From: Paracrocinitomix mangrovi
GTDB lineage: Bacteria; Bacteroidota; Bacteroidia; Flavobacteriales_D; Crocinitomicaceae
Length of the DNA stretch: 64,000 nucleotides
Direction of reading: 5' to 3'
NCBI RefSeq assembly: GCF_019740355.2
Contig: NZ_CP091819.1
Span: 1,178,001 to 1,242,000 of the forward strand
The notes under the pieces were generated by a model. The model made no database searches and was not told where the DNA came from. It worked only from the letters and a program-made list of their open reading frames with translations. The position numbers were made by a program, and so were the translations under genes. Shown here one piece after another: positions 51,609 through 60,809 of the stretch. The stretch's first letter is position 1; the number at the start of each line of letters is the position of its first letter.

Positions 51609-51616
51609 TATCTTTG
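51609..51616 (+). promoter_or_regulatory. -7 element TATCTTTG of purB
   Basis: Perfect TAnnTTTG, 23 bases ahead of the purB ATG. TTAG (51584-51587) about 21 bases upstream is a weak -33. Confidence 0.6.
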
Positions 51617-51639
51617 CGTTTTCTTAAAATTCACGAAAG

Positions 51640-52992
51640 ATGAATTCATTAACTGCCATTTCTCCTGTTGATGGGAGATATCGTTCAAAAGTTGAAAATT
51701 TAGCGGCTTATTTCTCGGAGTATGCATTAATCAAATACAGAGTTTTGGTTGAGATAGAATACTTCATTGAACTTACTAAACTTGACATCAAAGGTCTATC
51801 AGATTTTCCTGAGGAAAAATATCAAGCTTTAAGAGCAGTTTATGAAAAATTTGAAGAAGAGGATGCTGAGAAGATTAAAGAAATTGAGAAAACAACCAAC
51901 CATGATGTAAAAGCGGTTGAATACTTCATCAAGGAAAGACTTGCCAAATTAGGTCTTACCAAATACGAAGAGTTTATACATTTTGGACTTACATCTCAAG
52001 ACATCAACAATACAGCAATTCCTCTTTCTTTAAAAGAAGCTGTATACAATGAATATATTCCATTACTGGATGATTTAATTCTAACTTTAAACGAATTGGC
52101 TCAAGAATGGAAAAACATTCCAATGTTGGCCAGAACACATGGTCAACCTGCTTCACCTACAAGATTAGGAAAAGAGATTTTTGTATTTGTTGAACGATTA
52201 GATATCCAAAAACAACAATTACTTGCTGTTCCTTTCTCAGCTAAATTTGGTGGAGCAACAGGAAATATGAATGCTCACTATGTTGCATTCCCTAAAATTG
52301 ACTGGGTTAAATTCGCTAATGATTTTATAAATGGATCTTTAGAAATTGAAAGAAGTCAAACCACTACGCAAATTGAGCATTATGACAATGCAGCAGCTTT
52401 GTTTGATGCCATGAAACGTATCAATTCTATTATTCTGGATTTGGATAGAGATATGTGGACCTATATCTCAATGGAGTATTTCAAACAAAAAATTAAAGAA
52501 GGAGAAATTGGATCAAGCGCAATGCCGCATAAAGTAAACCCAATTGACTTTGAAAATTCAGAAGGAAACATTGGTATTGCTAATGCTTTGTTTGAGCATT
52601 TATCAGCCAAACTACCGGTTAGCAGACTTCAACGTGATTTGACAGATTCAACGGTTTTAAGAAATGTTGGAATGCCTTTGGCGCATACAATGATTGCAAT
52701 TAAAGCTACTTTAAAAGGACTGAATAAATTGTTATTGAACGAAAACAAGTTAAATCAGGATTTAGAAGAAAACTGGGCCGTAGTAGCTGAAGCTATTCAA
52801 ACTGTTTTAAGGAGAGAAGGTTTTCCTAAGCCATATGAAGCTTTAAAATCTTTAACCAGAACTAATGAGGCGATTACAAAAGCAAGTATTGCTGCGTTTA
52901 TTGAAACATTAGATGTACCTGAAAACATTAAAGAGGAATTAAGATCTATTAGTCCTCAAAACTTTACCGGAATTAATATGGTAGATAGATAA
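51640..52992 (+). CDS. purB: Adenylosuccinate lyase
   Basis: 450 residues. The fumarase/aspartase-type signature GSSAMPHKVNPIDFENSEGN is complete; also THDVKA-like TTNHDVKAVEYFIKE, ARTHGQPASPTRLGKE, and TTQIEHYDN. Catalyses SAICAR to AICAR and adenylosuccinate to AMP. Opens with SLTAISPVDGRYRSKVENLAAYFSEYALIKYR, the standard N-terminus. Convergent with the zinc-finger gene, one base apart. Confidence 0.95.
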   Translation: MNSLTAISPVDGRYRSKVENLAAYFSEYALIKYRVLVEIEYFIELTKLDIKGLSDFPEEKYQALRAVYEKFEEEDAEKIKEIEKTTNHDVKAVEYFIKERLAKLGLTKYEEFIHFGLTSQDINNTAIPLSLKEAVYNEYIPLLDDLILTLNELAQEWKNIPMLARTHGQPASPTRLGKEIFVFVERLDIQKQQLLAVPFSAKFGGATGNMNAHYVAFPKIDWVKFANDFINGSLEIERSQTTTQIEHYDNAAALFDAMKRINSIILDLDRDMWTYISMEYFKQKIKEGEIGSSAMPHKVNPIDFENSEGNIGIANALFEHLSAKLPVSRLQRDLTDSTVLRNVGMPLAHTMIAIKATLKGLNKLLLNENKLNQDLEENWAVVAEAIQTVLRREGFPKPYEALKSLTRTNEAITKASIAAFIETLDVPENIKEELRSISPQNFTGINMVDR

Positions 52993-52993
52993 A

Positions 52994-53233
52994 CTAACAG
53001 TTTTCTGTTAGTGTTTGTCTTAATTGATCTTTCTCTTCTTGAGAAAGGCAGTGTTTGCTGTGCTTAATGTTGGCTAATTTGATAATCTTGCATAAGACAA
53101 CATTATCTTTTTCATAATCAGCACAAAGTCCACAAACTCTGATGTGAATTCGAAGTTTTCTTTTCTGAAACCAATTGAGTTTTTCGTACTCTTTTTTTTC
53201 AATTAATTGTCCTGCCCTTTTACAATCAATCAT
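52994..53233 (-). CDS. Small zinc-finger-like anti-sigma candidate
   Basis: 79 residues from ATG 53233, whose ATGA overlaps the sigma stop by four bases; a start at 53245 would overlap more. H-x3-C-x2-C motif in RIHIRVCGLCADYEKD, with upstream Cys (MIDCKRAG), matches the zf-HC2 anti-sigma pattern. No membrane helix, so a soluble regulator. Expected to bind and inhibit the ECF sigma factor upstream. Confidence 0.7.
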   Translation of the reverse strand: MIDCKRAGQLIEKKEYEKLNWFQKRKLRIHIRVCGLCADYEKDNVVLCKIIKLANIKHSKHCLSQEEKDQLRQTLTENC

Positions 53234-53790
53234 GTATTTAACCATTTAGCAGACAAACACTCACGTAACTGTACTTTAGCTCTGTGAACGATCACCCACA
53301 AGTTTGACGGAGTAATATCATGCTCCTTACATACCTCTTCACTTTTCTTTTCTTCTACTAATTTATCAATAATAATACCTTTCCATTTCTCAGGCAAATC
53401 TTGAATGCACCCCATGATAGCATCTCTTAACTCCATGTTATCATAGTTCACTTCAATTTCTGAAAAAGAGTTTTCATTTTGCTTTTGCATTGCTTTCTCT
53501 TCACCAGACTGCTCACCATTTCCTAATTGCGACATTGGCTTAGTTTTTCTAGACTCTTGTTTACGCCAATGGTCGATTATTTTTCTTTTCAATATAGAAA
53601 AAAGCCAGGTTTTAACACTACTCTCCCCTTTAAAACTTGCTAAACCTTTTAAAGCAGAAACAAATGTATCCTGAACTAAATCTTTGGATAGTTCATGATC
53701 ATTTACTCTGGTTATCGCATAATTATAGAGGATATCTGAGTAATTATCTACCCATCCTGATGTATCTAAATCTGCTTTGGTTGTTGACAT
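53230..53790 (-). CDS. ECF-type RNA polymerase sigma factor
   Basis: 186 residues. Region 2 (DILYNYAITRVNDHELSKDLVQDTFVSALKGLASFKGESSVKTWLFSILKRKIIDHWRK), Gln/Glu-rich linker, region 4 (AIMGCIQDLPEKWKGIIIDKLVEEKKSEEVCKEHDITPSNLWVIVHRAKVQLRECL). Coupled to a zinc-finger anti-sigma by ATGA overlap. TAACATTG, one mismatch to consensus, ends four bases before the ATG, so it may be leaderless and may or may not be autoregulated. Confidence 0.9.
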   Translation of the reverse strand: MSTTKADLDTSGWVDNYSDILYNYAITRVNDHELSKDLVQDTFVSALKGLASFKGESSVKTWLFSILKRKIIDHWRKQESRKTKPMSQLGNGEQSGEEKAMQKQNENSFSEIEVNYDNMELRDAIMGCIQDLPEKWKGIIIDKLVEEKKSEEVCKEHDITPSNLWVIVHRAKVQLRECLSAKWLNT

Positions 53791-53794
53791 GGAA

Positions 53795-53802
53795 CAATGT
53801 TA
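53795..53802 (-). promoter_or_regulatory. -7-like element TAACATTG, leaderless sigma gene promoter
   Basis: One mismatch to TAnnTTTG, ending four bases before ATG 53790 on the minus strand. Confidence 0.35.
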
Positions 53803-53849
53803 ATCAATATTTGTTGTTGCAACAAGTAATTTGTGACAAATGGTTGGAA

Positions 53850-54326
53850 TCATATTCCATTAAATCGATAGATATAAAAGTTTAAACTGATTGCAATTAA
53901 CAGCCATATTATATAAGGCAATAATAAAAATGATGTCCATTTTACTTTTTGCCAACCAACAATAAACATGATAATTACCACTATGGCCAATAGCGATATA
54001 ATCGCTAAAGAAAGAGGCACCATTTGAAGATCAAAAAAGATTGGATTCCAAGATACATTTAACAACCATTGCACAGAAAAAAGTCCCATTATAGCAATGC
54101 TAACCTCCTTTGAAATTTTTGCCATAAAGAATGATAAACATATCATGATGGTAAACCATGCCGCTCCAAATACCCATCCTGGAGGTGTCCAAGGTGCTCT
54201 GTTTAAATTTTGATACCACTCACTGGATGGACCTTCTCCTTGCAGCAAACCTCCTAAACCCAATGCCGCAAAATTCACTATCAAATAAATGAAAAGATAA
54301 ATTATATACTTTTTTTTAGCCGTCAT
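53850..54326 (-). CDS. TspO/MBR family protein
   Basis: 158 residues with five helices. APWTPPGWVFGAAW, WLLNVSWNPIFF and PYIIWLLIAISLNFYIYRFN are the signature blocks, including the conserved W-x-P-P and final helix Trp/Tyr. Family knowledge: TspO binds porphyrins and sterols and affects tetrapyrrole handling and stress responses. Located next to the second ECF sigma gene; a link to light or oxidative stress is only inference. Confidence 0.88.
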   Translation of the reverse strand: MTAKKKYIIYLFIYLIVNFAALGLGGLLQGEGPSSEWYQNLNRAPWTPPGWVFGAAWFTIMICLSFFMAKISKEVSIAIMGLFSVQWLLNVSWNPIFFDLQMVPLSLAIISLLAIVVIIMFIVGWQKVKWTSFLLLPYIIWLLIAISLNFYIYRFNGI

Positions 54327-54360
54327 ACCATTATAACAAATTACCTCTACAGTATGTTCA

Positions 54361-54388
54361 AAAAAAAGCCCCGATAAAATCGAGGCTT
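54361..54388 (-). terminator. Rho-independent terminator of the fatty acid operon
   Basis: On the minus strand AAGCCTCGAT pairs with ATCGGGGCTT (one G-U wobble) around a 3-base loop, followed by a run of eight U. It lies 8 bases after the acyl-CoA dehydrogenase stop. Confidence 0.92.
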
Positions 54389-54396
54389 ACTTTGTT

Positions 54397-56211
54397 TTAT
54401 TGATTTAATGCATCTGAGAAACAGTATTCATTTTTGTCTATCAGTTTTTGTGCAATTAATTGTCGTGCATTTTTGGTATTGTATGCTTCAACTTTTGTGA
54501 AACGTTTCATTCCCATCATCATCATTCTTAATTCATCTCCTTCAACAAATCCCATCAAAGCATCTTTACCTTGCTTGTTGATATAATCAGCAGCATCAAA
54601 AATGTATGTCTTAACTATAGCAATATATTCTTGACAAGCAGCTTCTCCTTTTGCCGCTACCATCTTCTCAACTCGTTTTAAAGTAGATTCAGCAACATAA
54701 GTGTAATTGATCATGTTGGCAATATTGATCAAGATTTCTTGCTGTTTTGCCAACTCCATCATCAATTTTTGAGCGGCAGAACCTGCTACCATCAAAATTG
54801 CTTTCTTGAAGTTCTCAATGTATTTTTTCTCTTCTGCAAACAATTCATCTGAACCACTATCAAAATCAGGAATGCTCATCAATTCTCCGGCAACTGCTTG
54901 TGCAGGTCCCATCAAATCCAATTCTCCTTTCATAGCTTTTTTAAGGATCATATCAACAGTCAACATTCTGTTGATTTCATTGGTTCCTTCAAAAATTCTG
55001 TTGATACGTGAATCTCTGTATGCTCTTTCTACTTTTGATTCAGCCGAATAACCCATACCACCATGTACCTGAACTCCTTCATCCACTACATAATCAAGCG
55101 TTTCAGATCCAACAACTTTAAGGATAGCGCATTCAGCAGCATATTCTTTGATTCCTTCCAAAGTTGCTTTTTGCTTATCCATTCCTTCTTCAACTAACTT
55201 GTGAATCAAATTTTCGATATCAAAACCAGCTCTGTAAGTAGCAGATTCTAATGCAAAAGTTCTGATTACTTGCTCTGCCAATTTTTGTCTGATCGCTCCA
55301 TATTTTGAAATAGATCTTCCAAATTGCTCTCTTTCATTAGCATATTGAACCGTATAATTGATAGTTTCTTTTGCGCCACCAAGTACTCCGGCAGCCAATT
55401 TAATTCTACCAATATTTAGAATGTTTACGGCAATTTTAAATCCACCTTGTCTTTCTCCTAAAAGGTTCTCTGCAGGAACTTTTACGTTATTGAAGAAAAC
55501 TTGACGAGTAGATGAACCTTTAATACCCATTTTCTTTTCTTCCGGGTTTAAGGAAATTCCTTCTGAATCAGCATCCACTATAAAACCAGTTAGATTTTCA
55601 TCATCACCAATTTTAGCAAACACTGTAAATACATTTGCAAAACCTCCGTTGGTGATCCACATTTTTTGACCGTTCAAAGTGTAGTATTTACCATCATCAG
55701 ATAAAATTGCTTTTGTTTTACCAGAGTTAGCATCAGAACCTGAACTTGGCTCAGTTAAACAATAAGCTGCTTTCCACTCGCCTGAAGCTAGTTTTGGAAT
55801 GTACTTTTGTTTTTGATCTTCTGTTCCGAAATATAAAATTGGTAATGTTCCGATCCCTGTATGAGCTCCATATGCAACAGAGAAAGAGTTTCCTCTTCCT
55901 AAATATTCCGTTGCCAACAAAGAAGTAGGAAAATCAACTCCCATTCCTCCATATTGCTCAGGTACAGACAAACCTAACATTCCTAATTCACCTGCCTTAT
56001 CTAATTTAGATTGCATTAACCCTTCAGTCATGGCATCTAATTTATCTGCATCCGGTTCAATTTCTTGTCTAATAAAATCCAAACAAGTTTGAGCAATCAT
56101 TCTTTGCTCTTCGTTGTAACCTTCAGGAGTAAAAATTTCATCAGTCTCTATTGATCTGATTAAGAATTCACCTCCTTTAATAGGCTTTTTACTTTCTTTA
56201 GTTTCTGACAT
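54397..56211 (-). CDS. Acyl-CoA dehydrogenase with C-terminal extension
   Basis: 604 residues. Standard core to ~420 (LTEPSSGSDANS, KMWITNGGFANVFTVFAK, NEREQFGRSISKYGAIRQKLA, QVHGGMGYSAESKVERAYRDSRINRIFEGTNEINRM with catalytic Glu in FEGTNEI) plus about 180 helical residues, the layout of very-long-chain (ACAD9/VLCAD-like) enzymes. First oxidation step of beta-oxidation, FAD-linked. Last gene of the operon, ahead of a strong terminator. Confidence 0.92.
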   Translation of the reverse strand: MSETKESKKPIKGGEFLIRSIETDEIFTPEGYNEEQRMIAQTCLDFIRQEIEPDADKLDAMTEGLMQSKLDKAGELGMLGLSVPEQYGGMGVDFPTSLLATEYLGRGNSFSVAYGAHTGIGTLPILYFGTEDQKQKYIPKLASGEWKAAYCLTEPSSGSDANSGKTKAILSDDGKYYTLNGQKMWITNGGFANVFTVFAKIGDDENLTGFIVDADSEGISLNPEEKKMGIKGSSTRQVFFNNVKVPAENLLGERQGGFKIAVNILNIGRIKLAAGVLGGAKETINYTVQYANEREQFGRSISKYGAIRQKLAEQVIRTFALESATYRAGFDIENLIHKLVEEGMDKQKATLEGIKEYAAECAILKVVGSETLDYVVDEGVQVHGGMGYSAESKVERAYRDSRINRIFEGTNEINRMLTVDMILKKAMKGELDLMGPAQAVAGELMSIPDFDSGSDELFAEEKKYIENFKKAILMVAGSAAQKLMMELAKQQEILINIANMINYTYVAESTLKRVEKMVAAKGEAACQEYIAIVKTYIFDAADYINKQGKDALMGFVEGDELRMMMMGMKRFTKVEAYNTKNARQLIAQKLIDKNEYCFSDALNQ

Positions 56212-56256
56212 AACTTAATTCAATTTACAATAAGCAATTTTTAATTGCTATTTGAT

Positions 56257-57438
56257 TTATAGTATTTCTAATACTCCAGCTGCTCCTTGTCCTGTACCTA
56301 CGCACATTGTAACAACTCCGTATTTTTGGTTTCTTTTCTTAAGTTCATTAATGATTTGTACCGATAATTTCGCTCCAGTACAACCTAGTGGGTGACCAAG
56401 CGCAATTGCTCCTCCATTTACATTTACTATATCCGGATTCAATCCTGTTTCTCTAATAACAGCAACAGATTGCGAAGCAAAAGCCTCATTCAATTCAACA
56501 AGGTTAATATCGCTTTGTTTTAATCCTGCCATTTCAATTGCTCCTGGAATTGCATCTACAGGTCCAATACCCATAATTCTAGGTTCAACTCCAACAACTT
56601 TATAAGACAGCATTCTTGCAATTGGCTCCACATTCAATTTCTTCACCATTTCTTCTGACATGATCAACAAAAACGCTGCTCCGTCTGACATTTGTGAAGC
56701 ATTTCCTGCGGTAACTGTTCCATCCGCCATGAAAACAGGTTTCAATTTAGACAAGCCTTCAACTGTGGTTCCCATTCTTGGTCCCTCATCTGTATCAACA
56801 GTGAAAGTTCTCTCTGCTCTTTTTCCATTAGCATCTATATATACTTCTGGAACTTCAATTGGAACGATATCATCCTTAAATCTATTCTCTTTTAAAGCAG
56901 CTAAAGCTTTCATATGAGAATTGTAGGCGAATTCATCCTGATCTTCACGGGTAACATTGTATTTTTCAGCTACAGCTTCAGCTGTATTTCCCATTCCCCA
57001 ATACCAATCAGCATGTTTTTTAGCCACCTTAGCATTTGGAACAACTCTCCATCCACCCATTGCAATTGCAGACATTGATTCAGTTCCACCAGCAATAATG
57101 ATATCTGCCATTCCGTTTTGGATTTTTGCAGAGGCAATTGCTATAGTTTCTAAACCTGAGGAACAGTATCTGTTAACTGTCATACCAGGTACTTTGTTTG
57201 TATCTAATCCCATCAGTGAGATAAAACGACCTACGTTCAATCCTTGTTCACCTTCAGGCATTGCATTTCCAACAATTACATCATCAATCATCTCGGGATC
57301 TAATTGCGGAACTTCTTTAATAATTTGCTTGATAACATCTGCAGCCAAATCATCAGGACGAGAAAATCTAAACCCGCCTTTATTAGCTTTTCCTACAGCA
57401 GTTCTATAGGCTTTTACGATATATGCTGTTTTACTCAT
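56257..57438 (-). CDS. fadA: Acetyl-CoA C-acyltransferase (thiolase)
   Basis: 393 residues from ATG 57438 (an upstream start adds 16 residues and overlaps the neighbouring gene). Catalytic Cys92 (NRYCSSGLE), His in GGAIALGHPLGCTGAK and second Cys in CVGTGQGAAGVLE. Cleaves 3-ketoacyl-CoA in the last step of beta-oxidation. It lies between the acyl-CoA dehydrogenase and the S23 protein in the operon. Confidence 0.94.
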   Translation of the reverse strand: MSKTAYIVKAYRTAVGKANKGGFRFSRPDDLAADVIKQIIKEVPQLDPEMIDDVIVGNAMPEGEQGLNVGRFISLMGLDTNKVPGMTVNRYCSSGLETIAIASAKIQNGMADIIIAGGTESMSAIAMGGWRVVPNAKVAKKHADWYWGMGNTAEAVAEKYNVTREDQDEFAYNSHMKALAALKENRFKDDIVPIEVPEVYIDANGKRAERTFTVDTDEGPRMGTTVEGLSKLKPVFMADGTVTAGNASQMSDGAAFLLIMSEEMVKKLNVEPIARMLSYKVVGVEPRIMGIGPVDAIPGAIEMAGLKQSDINLVELNEAFASQSVAVIRETGLNPDIVNVNGGAIALGHPLGCTGAKLSVQIINELKKRNQKYGVVTMCVGTGQGAAGVLEIL

Positions 57439-57460
57439 ATCTAGTAATAAGTTTTTAGTA

Positions 57461-57820
57461 TCAAGACACAAGAGTTGATTTTTCAAATGACCTGTTTAAT
57501 GCATAAATCATTTTTTGTACTTCAACCACTTGATCTATCATCTCTTTTGTATCTATTTTAAATATTCTTTCAATTAAAATCAATTGTGTTTCTAATTCAT
57601 AAGAAGAACCAGTAGCGATATCTAGAAATCTTTTAAACTCAGTTGAACTTTTCCTTCCCGCACCTTCTGCAATATTACTTGGAATAGACAGGGCGCAACG
57701 AGTGATCTGAGATCCGAAATTAAATTGTTCAGCTTTAGGCAATTCACTATAAATCTTGTAGGTATTCTCTACAAGCGTCATTGCTTTTTGCCAAACTTTT
57801 AATTCCTGATAATTATGCAT
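57461..57820 (-). CDS. Four-helix bundle (S23/IVP-like) protein
   Basis: 119 residues. YQELKVWQKAMTLVENTYKIYSELPKAEQFNFGSQITRCALSIPSNIAEGAGRKSSTEFKRFLDIATGSSYELETQLILIERI is the S23 ribosomal-protein-like / 23S rRNA intervening-sequence family. Family knowledge: pentameric four-helix bundles, often coded inside rRNA intervening sequences, but also free-standing with unknown role and possibly diversity-generating element accessory. It sits inside the beta-oxidation operon, 22 bases from fadA and 34 from fadN. Confidence 0.9.
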   Translation of the reverse strand: MHNYQELKVWQKAMTLVENTYKIYSELPKAEQFNFGSQITRCALSIPSNIAEGAGRKSSTEFKRFLDIATGSSYELETQLILIERIFKIDTKEMIDQVVEVQKMIYALNRSFEKSTLVS

Positions 57821-57854
57821 TTCTTGATACTCTTTACTGAATACTTGCTACTTT

Positions 57855-60257
57855 TTAATTTCTTAAAATTTTTCCTTTAGTGACAATTGACTGAATTCTT
57901 TCTAGAGTTTTTCTTTTAGTGCACAAGTCCAAAAACGCTTTTCTTTCAAGATCAAGCAAGTATTGCTCATCTACTTGTGTTAATTCAGATAAATCACCAC
58001 CTGCCAATACAAATCCTAATTGTTCAGAGATGTAAGCATCATGTTCTGAGATATAATGTCCATGTTCCATTGAATCAGCACCTACGTATACCAATCCAAG
58101 AGCTTCCTGCCCAAGAACTGTGATGTTCTTTTCTTTTACAGGTTGAGTATATCCTGCATTGTATAATGCTAAACAAGCTTCTTTAGCTCTTGTTAATTGA
58201 TAATCTCTATCAACAACTACTTCATCAATTCCTTTTCTTAGGTAACCTAAATCAAATGCTTCATACGCACTTGTTGAAACTTGCGCTTGTCCGATTGTCA
58301 AGAATTTTTCTCTAAATCTGTTCACCCTTACATCACCTTCTTTTAAATCATCAGACAATCTTTTAGCAAACTCTTTGGTTCCACCACCACCAGGGATCAA
58401 TCCAACTCCAAACTCTACTAATCCCATATAAAGTTCTGCGTGTGCTATCACTTTGTCTGCGTGCATAGACATCTCGCATCCTCCTCCAAGGGCCATGTTG
58501 TGTGGCGCCACAATTACAGGACAAGATGAATGTCTAATTCTCATCATTGTATCCTGGAACTGCTTAATCGCAAAATTTAATTCGTCATATTCCTGCTCGG
58601 CAGCCATCATAAAGATCATTCCTACATTGGCACCTGCTGAGAAATTTTGCCCGGTATTAGAAATCACCAATCCTTTGTATTCTGTCTCAGCTAAATCTAT
58701 ACCTTTTTGAATTCCTTGCAGAACTCCTCCACCAATAGTATTCATCTTTGTGTGGAATTCAAGATTTAAAATTCCATCACCTAAATCGATAATGTGACAA
58801 TCTTGATTTTTCCAAACAGTATTTGAATCTCTTAAATTGTCTAAGAATATTAGATCTTCTGTACCTGGAATCACTTTAAATTCACCGGCATTTTGATCAT
58901 AGAATTTCTTAACGCCATTTTCAATTTGGTAAAATTCTTTCACACCAGAAGCCACCATTTTGGTAACCCATTCTGCAGGAGTTTTACCATGTTCCTTCAT
59001 CACTTCTAATCCTTTTTCAACTCCTATCAAGTTCCAAGTTTCAAAAGGTCCTAATTCCCAACCAAAACCTGCTTTTAAAGCATCATCTACTTTGTAAATC
59101 TCATCAGAGATCTCAGGAATTCTATTTGATACGTAAGCAAATAAACCTGCAAAAGTTTTTCTATAAAATTCACCAGCTTTGTCTTTTGCAAAGAACAACA
59201 TCTTAGTTCTTTCATTTAAATCATCTACAGCCTTGGTAGCTGCCATGATAGGAAAATCAGCTTTTTGCTTACCTCTATATTCCAGTGTTTTCAGATCTAG
59301 AGATAAAATCTCTTTGTTTCCGTCAACTACCTCTTTTTTGTAAAAACCTTTTCCAGTTTTTGATCCCAACATGTTATTTTCAACCATCTTAGCTACATAT
59401 CCAGGTAACTCAAATTGGTCTTTTTCTTCGTCATTTGGACAATTATCCTTTAAACCATTGGCTACATGAACTAAAGTATCCAAACCAACAACATCACAAG
59501 TTCTGAAAGTTGCAGATTTTGGTCTTCCTAATACAGGACCTGTCAATTTATCAACCTCTTCAATGGTTAATCCCATTTCCTCAACAGTATGGAATAACGA
59601 CATGATTGAATATACTCCTACTCTATTAGCAATAAATGCAGGGGTATCTTTACATAATACTGTCTTCTTACCTAAAAATCTTGCTCCATATGACATAAAA
59701 AAGTCAACAATCGAAGGATCAGTTTTAGGTGTCGGAATAATTTCTAATAGTCTTAAATATCTTGGAGGATTAAAGAAGTGTGTTCCACAAAAGTGTTTTT
59801 GAAAATCATCACTTCTTCCTTCTAACATCATGTGTATAGGAATACCAGATGTATTTGAAGAAACTAAAGTTCCTTGTTTACGATACTTATCAACCTTTTC
59901 AAAAATGATTTTTTTGATATCTAATCTTTCAACTACTACTTCAATTACCCAATCACATTCAGCGATTTTTTCAAAATCATCATCAAAATTACCCGTAGTA
60001 ATTCTGCTTGCAAACTCCTTTTTGTAAATAGGAGAAGGTTTAGATTTAAGTGAAGCAGTTAGATAATCATTTACCATTCTGTTTCTAACAACTTTATCTT
60101 CTAAAGTTAATCCTTTGGCTTTTTCAGCATCATTTAATTCTCTAGGAACCATGTCCAGTAACAAAACATCAACTCCAATGTTTGCCAAGTGACATGCAAT
60201 CCCTGAACCCATAATTCCGGAACCTAAAACGGCTGCTTTTTTAATGTGTCGATTCAT
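57855..60257 (-). CDS. fadN: 3-hydroxyacyl-CoA dehydrogenase / enoyl-CoA hydratase (FadN-like)
   Basis: 800 residues from ATG 60257, preferred to TTG 60260. An N-terminal NAD-binding HAD module (KAAVLGSGIMGSGIACHLANIG, HFFNPPRYLRLLEIIP, KDTPAFIANRVG) is followed by a C-terminal hydratase (GANVGMIFMMA, PHNMALGGGCEMSMHADKVIAHAELYMGLVEFGVGLIPGGGG). HAD-first order is that of FadN rather than FadB. Two middle steps of beta-oxidation. Start follows the marR stop by 3 bases. Confidence 0.93.
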   Translation of the reverse strand: MNRHIKKAAVLGSGIMGSGIACHLANIGVDVLLLDMVPRELNDAEKAKGLTLEDKVVRNRMVNDYLTASLKSKPSPIYKKEFASRITTGNFDDDFEKIAECDWVIEVVVERLDIKKIIFEKVDKYRKQGTLVSSNTSGIPIHMMLEGRSDDFQKHFCGTHFFNPPRYLRLLEIIPTPKTDPSIVDFFMSYGARFLGKKTVLCKDTPAFIANRVGVYSIMSLFHTVEEMGLTIEEVDKLTGPVLGRPKSATFRTCDVVGLDTLVHVANGLKDNCPNDEEKDQFELPGYVAKMVENNMLGSKTGKGFYKKEVVDGNKEILSLDLKTLEYRGKQKADFPIMAATKAVDDLNERTKMLFFAKDKAGEFYRKTFAGLFAYVSNRIPEISDEIYKVDDALKAGFGWELGPFETWNLIGVEKGLEVMKEHGKTPAEWVTKMVASGVKEFYQIENGVKKFYDQNAGEFKVIPGTEDLIFLDNLRDSNTVWKNQDCHIIDLGDGILNLEFHTKMNTIGGGVLQGIQKGIDLAETEYKGLVISNTGQNFSAGANVGMIFMMAAEQEYDELNFAIKQFQDTMMRIRHSSCPVIVAPHNMALGGGCEMSMHADKVIAHAELYMGLVEFGVGLIPGGGGTKEFAKRLSDDLKEGDVRVNRFREKFLTIGQAQVSTSAYEAFDLGYLRKGIDEVVVDRDYQLTRAKEACLALYNAGYTQPVKEKNITVLGQEALGLVYVGADSMEHGHYISEHDAYISEQLGFVLAGGDLSELTQVDEQYLLDLERKAFLDLCTKRKTLERIQSIVTKGKILRN

Positions 60258-60260
60258 CAA

Positions 60261-60698
60261 TTACTTGTTTTCTTCTAAAAGTTCGTTCAAATAAGCGTCT
60301 ATCTTTTCAGATATCTCAAAAAAGGCTTTGACTTTAGTTTTAGGAAACTTTTCATACAAAGCCTGATTAAATTCTAATACAACATCTCTGGCCACTCTCC
60401 TTGCCTCTAAGCCTTCTTCCGTTAAAAACACCAAAGATTTTCTTTTATCGATAGCATCTGATTTTCTTTCTATCAACCCTTTGTCTTCCATATTTTTTAA
60501 TGTTCTAGACAAACTGGTAGGTTCCATTCCCATACGCGGCCCTAATGATGTACTAGGTGTTCCATCCTTTTCAATTGAAAGTAAAATATACCCCCAAGAA
60601 AAGCTCATATTGTACTTGGAAGCCAGTTGGTTATAATATCTGGAAATCTTAAACCAGTTATTCCTTACATGGAAATCAAAAAGTTGTTCTTTGTTCAT
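60261..60698 (-). CDS. MarR-family transcriptional regulator
   Basis: 145 residues. Winged helix: YNQLASKYNMSFSWGYILLSI, LGPRMGMEPTSLSRTLKNMEDKGLIERKSDAIDKRKSLVFLTEEG. First gene of the beta-oxidation operon, 3 bases before fadN; likely regulates this operon in response to a fatty-acyl-CoA (inference). No obvious operator palindrome seen; upstream bases include CTAAGATAGTGATTTG. Confidence 0.9.
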   Translation of the reverse strand: MNKEQLFDFHVRNNWFKISRYYNQLASKYNMSFSWGYILLSIEKDGTPSTSLGPRMGMEPTSLSRTLKNMEDKGLIERKSDAIDKRKSLVFLTEEGLEARRVARDVVLEFNQALYEKFPKTKVKAFFEISEKIDAYLNELLEENK

Positions 60699-60809
60699 TT
60701 CAAATCACTATCTTAGCATAAAGGTAAAAAGTTTTTCTTATGCACGCATAATTATTTAATTTTTTTTTACTTTTTATTATTCACACTTAACCTTCCTCCC
60801 AGATTTGAT

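Noticed and set aside
56957-57409. 150-codon open frame on the plus strand opposite thiolase
   Set aside because: It lies wholly inside a well-supported thiolase gene and encodes a composition typical of reverse-strand reading (Ile/Ser/Pro-rich) with no domain.
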